The translations under genes were made by a program, and so were the position numbers. The notes beneath the pieces are model-generated. The model did not search any database. It was not told the origin of the DNA and saw only the letters and a program-made list of their open reading frames with translations. This document shows positions 1-6,934 of a stretch of DNA of 30,989 bases, one piece after another. Where the stretch lies: NCBI GenBank assembly GCA_003230535.1, contig QIEW01000280.1, positions 1 through 30,989 of the forward strand, read 5' to 3'. This DNA is from a bacterium. Its GTDB lineage: Bacteria > SZUA-182 > SZUA-191. Within the stretch, counting starts at the first letter, position 1; each line of letters starts with the position of its first letter.

Positions 1-595
1 GAGTTATCTTCCTGGTTACAAAAGTTTCCCCCCTTCTGGGGGATTCATGATTAAATAATATTCCATTGCAGGCAAAAATATTATATCCATCCCGGTAGTT
101 AACGGTCATCCAATAGGCGTAAACCTTGGCGGCGGCATATGGACTTCGGGGACAAAAAGGGGTCAGCTCATTCTGGGGCGGCGGGGCGGCGCCAAACATT
201 TCTGAGGATGAGGCCTGATAGTACCTGGTCTTTATACCGCTCCTTCTCACGGCTTCTAAGAGCCTTATGGCGCCGAGTGCGGTAGTGTTGCCCGTGTATT
301 CCGGCATATCAAAACTCACCCGTACATGGCTCTGAGCGCCAAGATGATAGATCTCCTCCGGTTGTATGTTATAGACCAGATTTACCAGTTGGCCTGAATC
401 GGAGAGATCGCCATAGTGGAGGAACAGCTTAACCTCAGGCAGATGCGGGTCCTTATATATATGGTCTATTCTGCCGGTATTAAATGTGCTGGCCCTTCGG
501 ATCAAGCCATGAACTTCATAACCCTTACCCAGGAGAAATTCAGCCAAGTAACTACCATCCTGGCCGGTAATGCCGGTGATTAATGCGCTCCTCAT
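1..595 (-). CDS. gmd: GDP-mannose 4,6-dehydratase, N-terminal part (cut by window edge)
   Basis: Converts GDP-D-mannose to GDP-4-keto-6-deoxy-D-mannose in the cytoplasm, the branch point for GDP-fucose, GDP-colitose and GDP-perosamine. About 198 codons are visible, read leftward from an ATG at 595 with a GAGG-type Shine-Dalgarno upstream. Visible hallmarks are the Rossmann motif [10 protein letters not shown] near residue 8, the RRAS and NTGRIDHIY segments that bind the nucleotide in GMDs, the catalytic QASSSEMFG segment, and the [18 protein letters not shown] stretch with the YxxxK pair. The family is usually about 320-370 aa, so a bit over half is present and the C-terminus lies outside. 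It is divergent from the regulator and the long plus-strand operon, and supplies the likely precursor for the Fcl/ColC-like, ColD-like and perosamine-synthase-like genes downstream. Confidence 0.95.
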   Translation of the reverse strand, partial: MRSALITGITGQDGSYLAEFLLGKGYEVHGLIRRASTFNTGRIDHIYKDPHLPEVKLFLHYGDLSDSGQLVNLVYNIQPEEIYHLGAQSHVRVSFDMPEYTGNTTALGAIRLLEAVRRSGIKTRYYQASSSEMFGAAPPPQNELTPFCPRSPYAAAKVYAYWMTVNYRDGYNIFACNGILFNHESPRRGETFVTRKIT

Positions 596-702
596 CTGAT
601 AATCCCTCTTTATCCAGCGCTGCAAGCAAAGGGGTTTCTCGACCCCGCGCCCTATTTCTCATCCGTCCCTATGGCTTCATTTGGAATCTATTCACGCCAA
701 TA

Positions 703-732
703 ACTATACTGTATCATCCACGAATAAGTCAA
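703..732 (-). promoter_or_regulatory. Predicted sigma-70 promoter for gmd
   Basis: On the minus strand a TTGACT -35 box (732-727) is followed after 18 nt by a TATAGT -10 box (708-703). It points at gmd, whose ATG is about 100 nt further on. Box quality and orientation support it; no transcription start is known. Confidence 0.5.
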
Positions 733-814
733 GACTGGTTACGCCCCCTGTCTTATGGACAGTAGGGTCACGGACCCCAATCATAACTTTCCCCGACCCT
801 ATAACACAAAAAGC

Positions 815-843
815 TTGACAGACAAGCAGGAACATGCTATTTT
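815..843 (+). promoter_or_regulatory. Predicted sigma-70 promoter for the regulator and operon
   Basis: A perfect TTGACA -35 (815-820) is followed after exactly 17 nt by TATTTT (838-843). It lies about 60 nt upstream of the regulator's ATG at 905 and is the best plus-strand promoter candidate upstream of the polysaccharide operon. Confidence 0.6.
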
Positions 844-867
844 TCAAGAAAGGTGATATTTAAGTTT

Positions 868-885
868 AATTAGAATATTCTAATT
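868..885. promoter_or_regulatory. Perfect 18-bp palindrome, candidate operator
   Basis: The sequence AATTAGAATATTCTAATT is a perfect inverted repeat of two 9-bp arms with no spacer. It sits 24 bp downstream of the -10 box and 19 bp upstream of the regulator's start codon. MarR/GbsR-family dimers commonly bind 16-20 bp palindromes overlapping or following their own promoter, so an autoregulatory operator is the natural reading. That is inference from position and symmetry. Confidence 0.5.
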
Positions 886-904
886 TATCTGAACAGAGCA
901 AATC

Positions 905-1444
905 ATGGGAGTAGAGACCAAAGACAGGCTGGAGGATGTTTTCATTGAAATGGGAGGCAAGCTGTCCGATCTTATAGGTTGGAAAAGGGTTGTTGGTCAA
1001 GTTTATGTGCTGCTTTATATAACTAATAGACCACTTCCTCTGGATGATATTGCCGAGCGGATTAACATAAGCAAGAGCACGGTATGGGGGGCCATTAAGA
1101 AACTGCAAAACTTGTGCGCCTTACATAAGGCCTGGGTCAAGGATGAGCGTAAGGATTGCTTCACTGCCGAGCAAGACCTTGCGGTTATCTTCAGGAATGG
1201 TATCCTGCCAGGGTTAAACTCTAAGATATTGTTCGCCGGCAGTTATCTTGAACAAGTTGAGGGAATGTTGGCCGGTTTTTGCCAAAACGGGGAGAATGCA
1301 GTTCCGGAAGAGGCGGCTAAGCTTTATGATCTTATAAATGAATTTGCCAAACAGAAAAATAAAATAGAGCTTTTACTAAAACAGGCGCCTCTTCTGCTAG
1401 GTAACACAAATAAGTTTGGGGCTGAAGGAAAAGAGAGTTATTAG
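905..1444 (+). CDS. GbsR/MarR-family transcriptional regulator
   Basis: A 179-aa cytoplasmic DNA-binding protein. The N-terminal half holds a winged helix-turn-helix: after the GWKRVVGQVYVLLY helix comes PLPLDDIAERINISKSTVWGAIKKLQ (about residues 44-69), with the recognition helix around SKSTVWGAIKKL, then a wing containing KAWVKDERKDCF. The C-terminal half is helical (about 95-165), as expected for the dimerisation region of the GbsR branch. Such regulators are often first in polysaccharide operons, and here it precedes wzm by 41 bp. It has its own predicted promoter and a perfect palindrome between promoter and start, which suggests autoregulation and perhaps control of gmd as well. The ligand is unknown. 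The ATG at 905 lacks a strong Shine-Dalgarno (AGAGCA upstream). Confidence 0.8.
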   Translation: MGVETKDRLEDVFIEMGGKLSDLIGWKRVVGQVYVLLYITNRPLPLDDIAERINISKSTVWGAIKKLQNLCALHKAWVKDERKDCFTAEQDLAVIFRNGILPGLNSKILFAGSYLEQVEGMLAGFCQNGENAVPEEAAKLYDLINEFAKQKNKIELLLKQAPLLLGNTNKFGAEGKESY

Positions 1445-1458
1445 GCACAAGTTAAATT

Positions 1459-1475
1459 GGAGGGGAGGGGAGGGG
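1459..1475 (+). promoter_or_regulatory. Unusual G-rich triplicated ribosome-binding site of wzm
   Basis: The leader contains GGAGG followed by two more GAGGGG-like units (three overlapping Shine-Dalgarno motifs) about 10 nt before the wzm ATG at 1486. An ATG at 1479 opens only a five-codon frame and is not the start. A 5-bp repeat in a ribosome-binding site could change length by slippage and alter translation of the exporter; that is speculative. Confidence 0.45.
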
Positions 1476-1485
1476 AAAATGAGCT

Positions 1486-2334
1486 ATGCCGGCTGATAAT
1501 GTCACTATATACCAACCTGACAAGCAGCTCCACATGGGATTTTGGGCTGTGTGGAAAGAGATGTTTGTGGAGCTTGCCCGCAGCCGTGAGTTGATCTGGC
1601 GGTTATTTCTGCGAGATTTCTCCGCCAAATACAAACAATCGCTGCTAGGTGTTTCATGGGCAGCGATAAATCCTTTAATTACTGTAGGGGTGTTTGTGTT
1701 TTTAAACCGTTCGGGGGTTATGAATATACAAACGGCGGATGTGCCGTATCCAGTGTTTGCCCTGTTAGGGCTGACCATATGGGTGGTTTTCTCCAAAGGC
1801 CTGGCGGCCTGTACCAGTAGTATTGTCTCGGCCGGTTCTATGGTGGTTAAAATTAATTTCCCCAAAATATCTTTGGTAATCGCCGCCATGGGGCAAGCCA
1901 TTGTGGAATTACTGGTAAGGATAGGGTTAACCATTGTGGTTTTTATAATATTTGGGGTCATGCCTTCGGGAATGGCGCTGCTATTTCCCTTACTAATCTT
2001 ACCAATATTTTTCCTTGCTTTGGGACTGGGCTTTTTTCTGGCGCTGCTGGCCGGCTTGTTTCGGGATACAGTCAATTTGGTAACTTTGCTGACCACCTAT
2101 CTCCTGTTTTTAATGCCCGTGGTTTATCCCCCTCCCGAATCGGGCATTCTTGGTATAATTAACCAATGGAATCCATTGAGCATTATAATTGTTAGCTGCC
2201 GGGAAGCGGTTCTTTATGGAAGTATCCCAAATCTGGGTGGATATATGTGGTCATCAATCTTTTGCCTGGTTGTATTCCTTATATCCTGGCGGCTGTTTCA
2301 TCTGGTGGAAACCAAAATCCCAGAGAGGATTTAA
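1486..2334 (+). CDS. wzm: O-antigen/polysaccharide ABC exporter, permease subunit (Wzm)
   Basis: Inner-membrane permease of 282 aa that, with Wzt, moves undecaprenyl-linked polysaccharide to the periplasm. The cytoplasmic N-terminus ends in the segment ELIWRLFLRDFSAKYKQSLLGVSWAAINPLI, the conserved coupling-helix entry of the ABC2-membrane family, followed by about six hydrophobic segments (roughly residues 62-78, 90-112, 125-160, 165-195, 195-215 and 255-272). The PxVYPP motif before the penultimate segment (MPVVYPPPES, near 210) is typical of Wzm/KpsM-type permeases. Length is normal for the family (about 255-290 aa). The partner wzt would usually follow within a few bases but is displaced by a GxxExxY cassette. 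Confidence 0.92.
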   Translation: MPADNVTIYQPDKQLHMGFWAVWKEMFVELARSRELIWRLFLRDFSAKYKQSLLGVSWAAINPLITVGVFVFLNRSGVMNIQTADVPYPVFALLGLTIWVVFSKGLAACTSSIVSAGSMVVKINFPKISLVIAAMGQAIVELLVRIGLTIVVFIIFGVMPSGMALLFPLLILPIFFLALGLGFFLALLAGLFRDTVNLVTLLTTYLLFLMPVVYPPPESGILGIINQWNPLSIIIVSCREAVLYGSIPNLGGYMWSSIFCLVVFLISWRLFHLVETKIPERI

Positions 2335-2336
2335 AC

Positions 2337-2376
2337 CACTGATGAACGCAGATAAACACAGATGAATAAGGATGAA
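2337..2376 (+). repeat. Four tandem 10-nt units running into the GxxExxY gene start
   Basis: Four consecutive 10-mers share the core GATRAA: CACTGATGAA, CGCAGATAAA, CACAGATGAA and TAAGGATGAA. They begin 2 nt after the wzm stop. The ATG of the next gene (2362) and its first five codons lie inside units three and four, so the repeat is part of the coding start. Related units recur downstream of the gene (2729-2814), which marks the cassette borders. Confidence 0.75.
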
Positions 2377-2724
2377 ATTACTGAAAAGATAATTGGGTGT
2401 AGCTTTACCGTTTCCAACATCTTAGGATGTGGTTTTCTTGAGAAGGTGTATGAAAACGCTCTGGCTCATGAGTTGAGGAAAAATGGATTAAAAGTCAACC
2501 AGCAGCATAAGATAACGGTTAAATATGACGGTATTATTGTTGGGGAGTATGTAGCGGATATACTTATTGAAGATCAAGTAATTGTTGAGTTGAAAGCATG
2601 TAAGAACTTAGAAGATGTACATCTTGCCCAATGTATAAATTATTTGAAAGCTACCGGTTTACACATTTGCCTTTTGCTGAATTTTGGTACTCCAAAGATT
2701 CAAATAAAAAGGGTCATTTTATAA
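2362..2724 (+). CDS. GxxExxY-family protein (PD-(D/E)XK nuclease-like fold)
   Basis: A 120-aa protein with the family signature G-F-L-E-K-V-Y (residues 24-30), which gives GxxExxY its name. A PD-(D/E)XK-like core follows: D66 in YVADIL, then E76 and K78 in VIVELKA. The C-terminal LLLNFGTPKIQIKRVI ending is typical of the family, and length is normal (about 115-130 aa). The biological function of the family is not established. It has no evident role in export, yet it sits between wzm and wzt, in the same orientation and inside arrays of 10-nt repeats. No Shine-Dalgarno precedes the ATG because that stretch is repeat sequence. I read it as a mobile or cassette-like insertion into the exporter operon. 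Confidence 0.85.
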   Translation: MNKDEITEKIIGCSFTVSNILGCGFLEKVYENALAHELRKNGLKVNQQHKITVKYDGIIVGEYVADILIEDQVIVELKACKNLEDVHLAQCINYLKATGLHICLLLNFGTPKIQIKRVIL

Positions 2725-2728
2725 TATT

Positions 2729-2814
2729 AACCACCGATAAGCACAGATAGATACGGATAAAACTAATTAAAAGAAAATCCTATAATCTGTGTTCATCGGT
2801 GTCCATCTGTGGTT
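2729..2814. repeat. Inverted arrays of 10-nt CAC-GAT units flanking the GxxExxY cassette
   Basis: Arm 2729-2758 carries three units in direct orientation (CACCGATAAG, CACAGATAGA, then a diverged one). Arm 2785-2814 carries the same type of units in inverse orientation; its complement reads AACCACAGATGGACACCGAT and onward. The arms match at 20 of 30 positions around a 26-nt AT-rich loop and could form an imperfect hairpin between the GxxExxY gene and wzt. The GTG at 2809 that could extend wzt lies inside the inverted arm. Confidence 0.7.
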
Positions 2815-2820
2815 AAAAAC

Positions 2821-4044
2821 ATGTCTGATGATATAGTGGTGCGTGCCACCAACGTCTCCAAGAAATTCTGCCGCAGCCTGAAGCATGTGATGCTTTATGG
2901 GGCTAAGGACATTGGCCGCAACATAGTGGGCTTAAGCTCCCGCTCGGAAATATTGCGGGACGGTGAGTTCTGGGCTGTGGATAATGTCTCGTTTGAACTG
3001 CGCCGGGGGGAGACCCTGGGGATTATCGGCCCTAATGGCTCTGGTAAAAGCACCTTGCTAAAGATGCTCAACGGTATCTTTATGCCTGATAAAGGAAAAA
3101 TTGAAATAAAAGGCCGGGTGGGAGCGCTTATAGAAGTAGGCGCCGGCTTTCATCCCATGCTTAGCGGGCGGGAAAATGTTTATATTAATGGCGCTATCCT
3201 GGGGATGAGCAAAAAAGAGATAGACAAGAAATTTGATGAAATTGTGGCGTTTGCCGATATTGGAGATTTTATTGATGCGCCGGTGAAGCATTATAGCTCA
3301 GGGATGTATGCTAGGTTAGGGTTTGCGGTGGCTGCCCATGTTGAGCCTGAGATATTATTGGTGGATGAGGTTTTATCTGTGGGGGACTACAAGTTTCAGC
3401 AAAAAGCCTTGAACAAAATATTAAAGTTGGGAGAAGAAGGAGTAGCTACTATACTAGTTACTCATGCTTTGCATACTGTGAGATTTATGTGCCTCAGGGC
3501 TATTTGTTTATACAAAGGAGAAATGATTTGTGACGGGGATTCAAACAAGACTATTCAAGCTTTTCAAACAAAAATGAATCAAGAAGTAACAGTTAATCTT
3601 AAAGGTCTTCTTAATCAGGGCAGTAATGAGGTAGAAATAACCAATGTTGAACTGTTTGACAAAGACCGTAAAAAATGCAGTGTGTTTAAAAGTTCAGATA
3701 GCATGATTATTGGAGTAGAATACTTTGCTAAAAATAAAGTGCTTAATCCAGTTATACAGTTCGGAGTGGTAAGAGATGACAATTTGCCGTGCTTCTGCGG
3801 AAACACAGAAATGAGTAAAATAAAAATCGAATCTATTGAAGATAAGGGATATTTTGAGGTTAAAGTCAATAAAGTTATGTTGACAAGTGGTAAATATGCA
3901 GTTGTAGTAATTATTTTTGATAGGAGTATGGCCTCTCCATATGGGGCTAACTTTATGGGAGAATTTATTGTCCAGTCAGATTATCCCCGGACAGGTAAAT
4001 CATGTCCAACTTTTATGGTAGATTATGAGTGGTTAGCTTACTAG
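2821..4044 (+). CDS. wzt: O-antigen ABC exporter, ATP-binding subunit with carbohydrate-binding C-terminal domain (Wzt)
   Basis: A 407-aa ATPase that drives Wzm. Counted from the ATG at 2821, Walker A GPNGSGKST is at about 70-78, the signature HYSSGM at 157-162, Walker B ILLVDE at 178-183 and the H-loop His near 215. Residues after about 245 form the extra Wzt_C-type beta-sandwich, which in characterised systems recognises the capped non-reducing end of the O-chain. A GTG at 2809 would add four residues but belongs to the preceding repeat, so ATG 2821 is preferred; neither has a clear Shine-Dalgarno. Base composition breaks inside the gene: sampled 60-nt lines at 3001 and 3121 have 36 and 33 G+C, those at 3481 and 3601 have 23 and 22. 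This suggests a swapped C-terminal domain. Confidence 0.93.
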   Translation: MSDDIVVRATNVSKKFCRSLKHVMLYGAKDIGRNIVGLSSRSEILRDGEFWAVDNVSFELRRGETLGIIGPNGSGKSTLLKMLNGIFMPDKGKIEIKGRVGALIEVGAGFHPMLSGRENVYINGAILGMSKKEIDKKFDEIVAFADIGDFIDAPVKHYSSGMYARLGFAVAAHVEPEILLVDEVLSVGDYKFQQKALNKILKLGEEGVATILVTHALHTVRFMCLRAICLYKGEMICDGDSNKTIQAFQTKMNQEVTVNLKGLLNQGSNEVEITNVELFDKDRKKCSVFKSSDSMIIGVEYFAKNKVLNPVIQFGVVRDDNLPCFCGNTEMSKIKIESIEDKGYFEVKVNKVMLTSGKYAVVVIIFDRSMASPYGANFMGEFIVQSDYPRTGKSCPTFMVDYEWLAY

Positions 4045-4067
4045 AAACCACAACCCAATAATTGACT

Positions 4068-5075
4068 ATGTTAAGTAAATTAATTAGTAAAATAAATAGA
4101 TCCCGAAAGGTTAGTGTCAGTAATATTATAAACAAAGCCAGTAATATTATAAACAAAGTAAAAATAGATCCCCTAAGTTATGATCTGCATTTAGAATTAG
4201 CAGAATGTTATTCAAAAGAATCATCTCATATTAATAACTTGTATTTGTCGTTAGCTTGTTATCGTACAGCAAATTATTTGGGAGCAAAGACTGGGGCTCC
4301 GCTTCTTATGATGAAAAAGCTTGGGTTGCTCAATTCTGAGATTCGTCAGGCGGATGAATACATTCCAGAAGAAGCAAAAGCGGTGATCAACCAAGTGAAA
4401 GAAGTAGATCTGTTGGAATTTCCAGTTGATCAGTATGTACGATTTAAAGTGGTTGCGGATGAAGTTAACTCAAAGTTTAGAACAAAAAAAACTATTCTGG
4501 ATGTTGGGGGTGGACATGGTTTGTTAGGTCTGTTTTTACCTAACCACGATTACATATTAGCAGATTTATCAACAAACGGTATTAGCGCCATGCCTCTTCC
4601 TTTTGCGGATAATAGCATTGATGTTGTTTGCAGTACCGACACCTTGGAACATATACCAAAAGATAGCCGAAAGCAGTTTATAACGGAACTTATAAGGGTG
4701 GCCAGGACTGAGATAAATATCGTTGTCCCTACAGCCCTTCCGAAGGGTTTACCAGATTATAACAGGTTTTTTTACAGCATGACAGGGGCCTTCCAGACAA
4801 GGGAGCACATAGAATACGGTGTGCCCACCGTAGTAGATCTCGATCTGTTTATGAAAGATTGTCAGGGTATATCTAATTACGAAATAAAACCCTGCGGATC
4901 GTTAGTAAATCTTGTATTGTTATTGCTTAATTATTTGATCGACAGTAAAAACAGAGATAAACTGGTTGAAATACACAAATATTTCAATGCCAATTTTTAT
5001 AATGAAATGAAGAGCAGCGGGTTGGCGATCGGACATCATGTGAGAATTGAAAAGGTTGGAGGAAATGTCAAATGA
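4068..5075 (+). CDS. Class I SAM-dependent methyltransferase, possible O-chain modifying or capping enzyme
   Basis: A 335-aa protein (a TTG at 4062 would add two residues). The central Rossmann fold shows motif I ILDVGGGHGLLG near residues 143-154, the acidic motif II ILADLS, and the post-motif segment MPLPFADNSIDVVCSTDTLEHIPKDSR typical of Methyltransf_11/25-type enzymes. About 130 residues of helical sequence precede the catalytic domain, including a 7-residue tandem repeat (SNIINKA/SNIINKV). It follows wzt directly and overlaps the next gene by ATGA. In exporters with a Wzt C-terminal domain, a methyltransferase often caps the chain; its position next to wzt makes that role attractive but unproven. 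The gene is AT-rich like the 3' part of wzt. The acceptor is unknown. Confidence 0.75.
   Translation: MLSKLISKINRSRKVSVSNIINKASNIINKVKIDPLSYDLHLELAECYSKESSHINNLYLSLACYRTANYLGAKTGAPLLMMKKLGLLNSEIRQADEYIPEEAKAVINQVKEVDLLEFPVDQYVRFKVVADEVNSKFRTKKTILDVGGGHGLLGLFLPNHDYILADLSTNGISAMPLPFADNSIDVVCSTDTLEHIPKDSRKQFITELIRVARTEINIVVPTALPKGLPDYNRFFYSMTGAFQTREHIEYGVPTVVDLDLFMKDCQGISNYEIKPCGSLVNLVLLLLNYLIDSKNRDKLVEIHKYFNANFYNEMKSSGLAIGHHVRIEKVGGNVK
4118..4158 (+). repeat. 21-bp tandem duplication within the methyltransferase gene
   Basis: The 20-mer CAGTAATATTATAAACAAAG occurs at 4118-4137 and again at 4139-4158 (period 21), so seven codons are duplicated in frame. This looks like a recent slippage duplication in the N-terminal, non-catalytic region. 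Confidence 0.9.
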
Positions 5076-6187
5076 TCCAGGTCTTTAAGCCCAACATGGG
5101 GCAGGAAGAGATTGAGGCGGTTGCGGAAGTTCTGAAGTCCGGCTGGATAGGTTTAGGTCCTAAGACCGTAGAGTTTGAGAAAAGGTTTACCGAGTATATC
5201 GGTGTTGATTATACCGTGGGTGTTAACTCCGCCACATCTGCTCTCGATCTGGCTTTAAAGCTTTTGCATATCAATTATGGGCATGAGGTGATCGTCCCCA
5301 CTATGACATTTGTCTCAACCGCCCATGTGGTGGCATACAACCTTGCCACCCCTATATTTACCGATGTTGATCCTGCGACACTCTCAATTGACATCGAAGA
5401 CGTTAAGAGAAAGATCAACGTCAGGACCAAGGCTATTATTCCTGTCCATTATAGCGGGAGACCCGTTGATATGGACAGCTTAAAGGAGGTAGCAGGGGAT
5501 ATCCCTATTATTGAAGACGCGGCCCATGCCTGCGGCGGGGAATATAAGGGTAAAAAGTGCGGCTCGCTTGGGGACATTGGCTGCTTCAGCTTCCATGCAG
5601 TAAAGAACCTGGCGATGGGAGACGGCGGGGCCTTGACCTTAAATGACAAGGCAATAGCTGAAAGGGCAAAAAGACTGCGATGGCTCGGGATAGATAAGGG
5701 AACCTGGGACAGGAGTGACTATGATCGGAAGTATTGGTGGGAGTACTTTGTAGATGAAATAGGTTTGAAATGCCATATGAATGATATTATGGCTGCAATC
5801 GGTCTGGTTCAACTGTCAAAGTTAGACAGAATGAATGCCCGCAGGAAAGAGATAGCTAGAAAATATTCTGAAGCATTCAAAAATACAGACTGGATTGAAA
5901 CACCACCGGAGGATGATAGCGACTATAAATCTTCATGGCATATCTACTGTATAAAGGTGGAAAGAAGAAACGACCTTAGTGTCTACTTGCAAGAAAATGG
6001 TATTGCCACTGGCGTACACTATAAGCCCATTCATCTTTATCCTTGCTATGGTAATAAACCGTTCCTGCCGGTAGCTGAGCGGCTTTTTCAAAAAATTCTA
6101 TCCTTACCGATGTATCCCGGGATGAGCGATAAGGATGTGGAGAAAATTATTGGTACGGTAGTTTCTTTTAAAGGGAAGAAGACATGA
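5072..6187 (+). CDS. DegT/DnrJ/EryC1/StrS-family sugar aminotransferase
   Basis: A 371-aa PLP-dependent aminotransferase acting on a keto-deoxy NDP-sugar. The Schiff-base lysine is K178 in FSFHAVKNLAMGDGG, D149 in IIEDAAHACGG would bind the pyridine nitrogen, and the N-terminal GVNSATSALDLAL loop binds the phosphate. Length is normal for the family. The ATG overlaps the upstream stop (ATGA), and its own stop overlaps the start of a formyltransferase. The direct coupling suggests that the amine it makes is N-formylated next. Position of amination and nucleotide carrier cannot be read from sequence. Its DegT subgroup (WIGLGPKTVEFE, then a WWEYFVDEIGLKCHMNDI insertion) differs from the perosamine-synthase-like copy at 24828. 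Confidence 0.88.
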   Translation: MIQVFKPNMGQEEIEAVAEVLKSGWIGLGPKTVEFEKRFTEYIGVDYTVGVNSATSALDLALKLLHINYGHEVIVPTMTFVSTAHVVAYNLATPIFTDVDPATLSIDIEDVKRKINVRTKAIIPVHYSGRPVDMDSLKEVAGDIPIIEDAAHACGGEYKGKKCGSLGDIGCFSFHAVKNLAMGDGGALTLNDKAIAERAKRLRWLGIDKGTWDRSDYDRKYWWEYFVDEIGLKCHMNDIMAAIGLVQLSKLDRMNARRKEIARKYSEAFKNTDWIETPPEDDSDYKSSWHIYCIKVERRNDLSVYLQENGIATGVHYKPIHLYPCYGNKPFLPVAERLFQKILSLPMYPGMSDKDVEKIIGTVVSFKGKKT

Positions 6188-6933
6188 AAGTACTCTTTAT
6201 GGGTGGAAAGAACGTAGGCTGCGGTTGCCTTAAATATCTTATCGAGAGGCAGACAGAACAGGTTGTCGGCATAATTGTAAATCCTTCGGATATTGCAAAG
6301 GATAGATGGTACGAATCTGCAACCGACTTGGGGTTTCAAAATAATATACCGGTCTATTCAGTTAAGAACATTAATTCACCCACGGGGGTCTCCATTGTTA
6401 GGAAGCTTTCTCCATACATTATTGTTGTAGTTTATTATGATCAGATTTTAAAAAAGGAGATCATCAATATTCCATCTATGGGGTGCATTAATCTGCACAT
6501 GGCACTGGCTGAAGAGTACAGGGGATGCTACCCAACCACTTGGGCTATCATAAATGGAGAGAAGAGAATGGGGGTAACCTTGCATTATATTGATGAGGGG
6601 GTAGATACCGGGGACATAATTGCTCAGAAAGAGGTGCCTATTACTAATGAAGATACAGGGGAAAGTCTTTATGAGAAAAGTACAAAGGCATGTATTGAAC
6701 TGTTCCGTGAGCAATTTCCCTTGATAGTGTCCGGGAAGGCTTCAAAGAAAAAGCAGATTACAACTGTCAAGACGAAATACTATCGAAGAGAATTTCCCAG
6801 TAGGGAATTAGATTTTTCTAAACCGGGCAAAGAAATTTTTAATCATATCAGGGCGCTTTTGTTTGAACCCTTTCCTCCGCCTTTCTTTTATATTGGGAAC
6901 AAAAAAATGATTATAAAACAAGATAAAGATTAG
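6184..6933 (+). CDS. Sugar N-formyltransferase (methionyl-tRNA formyltransferase fold)
   Basis: A 249-aa enzyme expected to transfer formyl from N10-formyltetrahydrofolate to the amino group of an NDP-amino sugar. The catalytic triad is visible: N103 and H105 in GCINLHMALAEEYRG and D141 in DEGVDTGDII, equivalent to Asn-His-Asp of Fmt and of the ArnA formyltransferase domain. The GxGxP-type tRNA-binding C-terminal domain of Fmt is absent, which favours a small-molecule substrate. It overlaps the upstream DegT aminotransferase by 4 nt, so the two probably act in sequence. Relatives formylate 4-amino-4,6-dideoxy or 3-amino sugars (for example Qui4N or perosamine). Which sugar applies here is inference. 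Confidence 0.85.
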   Translation: MKVLFMGGKNVGCGCLKYLIERQTEQVVGIIVNPSDIAKDRWYESATDLGFQNNIPVYSVKNINSPTGVSIVRKLSPYIIVVVYYDQILKKEIINIPSMGCINLHMALAEEYRGCYPTTWAIINGEKRMGVTLHYIDEGVDTGDIIAQKEVPITNEDTGESLYEKSTKACIELFREQFPLIVSGKASKKKQITTVKTKYYRREFPSRELDFSKPGKEIFNHIRALLFEPFPPPFFYIGNKKMIIKQDKD

Positions 6934-6934
6934 T

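Larger units (their letters stand above)
596..904. other. Divergent intergenic region between gmd and the regulator
   Basis: This 309-bp gap has no convincing ORF on either strand; the short open frame beginning at 583 is only the antisense of gmd's start. It contains one promoter-like pair in each direction (703-732 minus, 815-843 plus) and a perfect palindrome at 868-885, so it reads as a divergent regulatory region. The gmd leader would be about 100 nt and contains a small GGGGT/ACCCC hairpin. Nothing else was recognised. Confidence 0.6.

Noticed and set aside
1452-2096. 214-codon open frame on the minus strand
   Set aside because: It is antisense to wzm, has a low-complexity composition and matches no family; wzm on the plus strand has clear permease features.
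2337-2814. Possible short CRISPR-like array in the CAC-GAT repeats
   Set aside because: Units are only 10 nt, directly adjacent with no unique spacers, and arranged around a GxxExxY gene; this is not CRISPR architecture.
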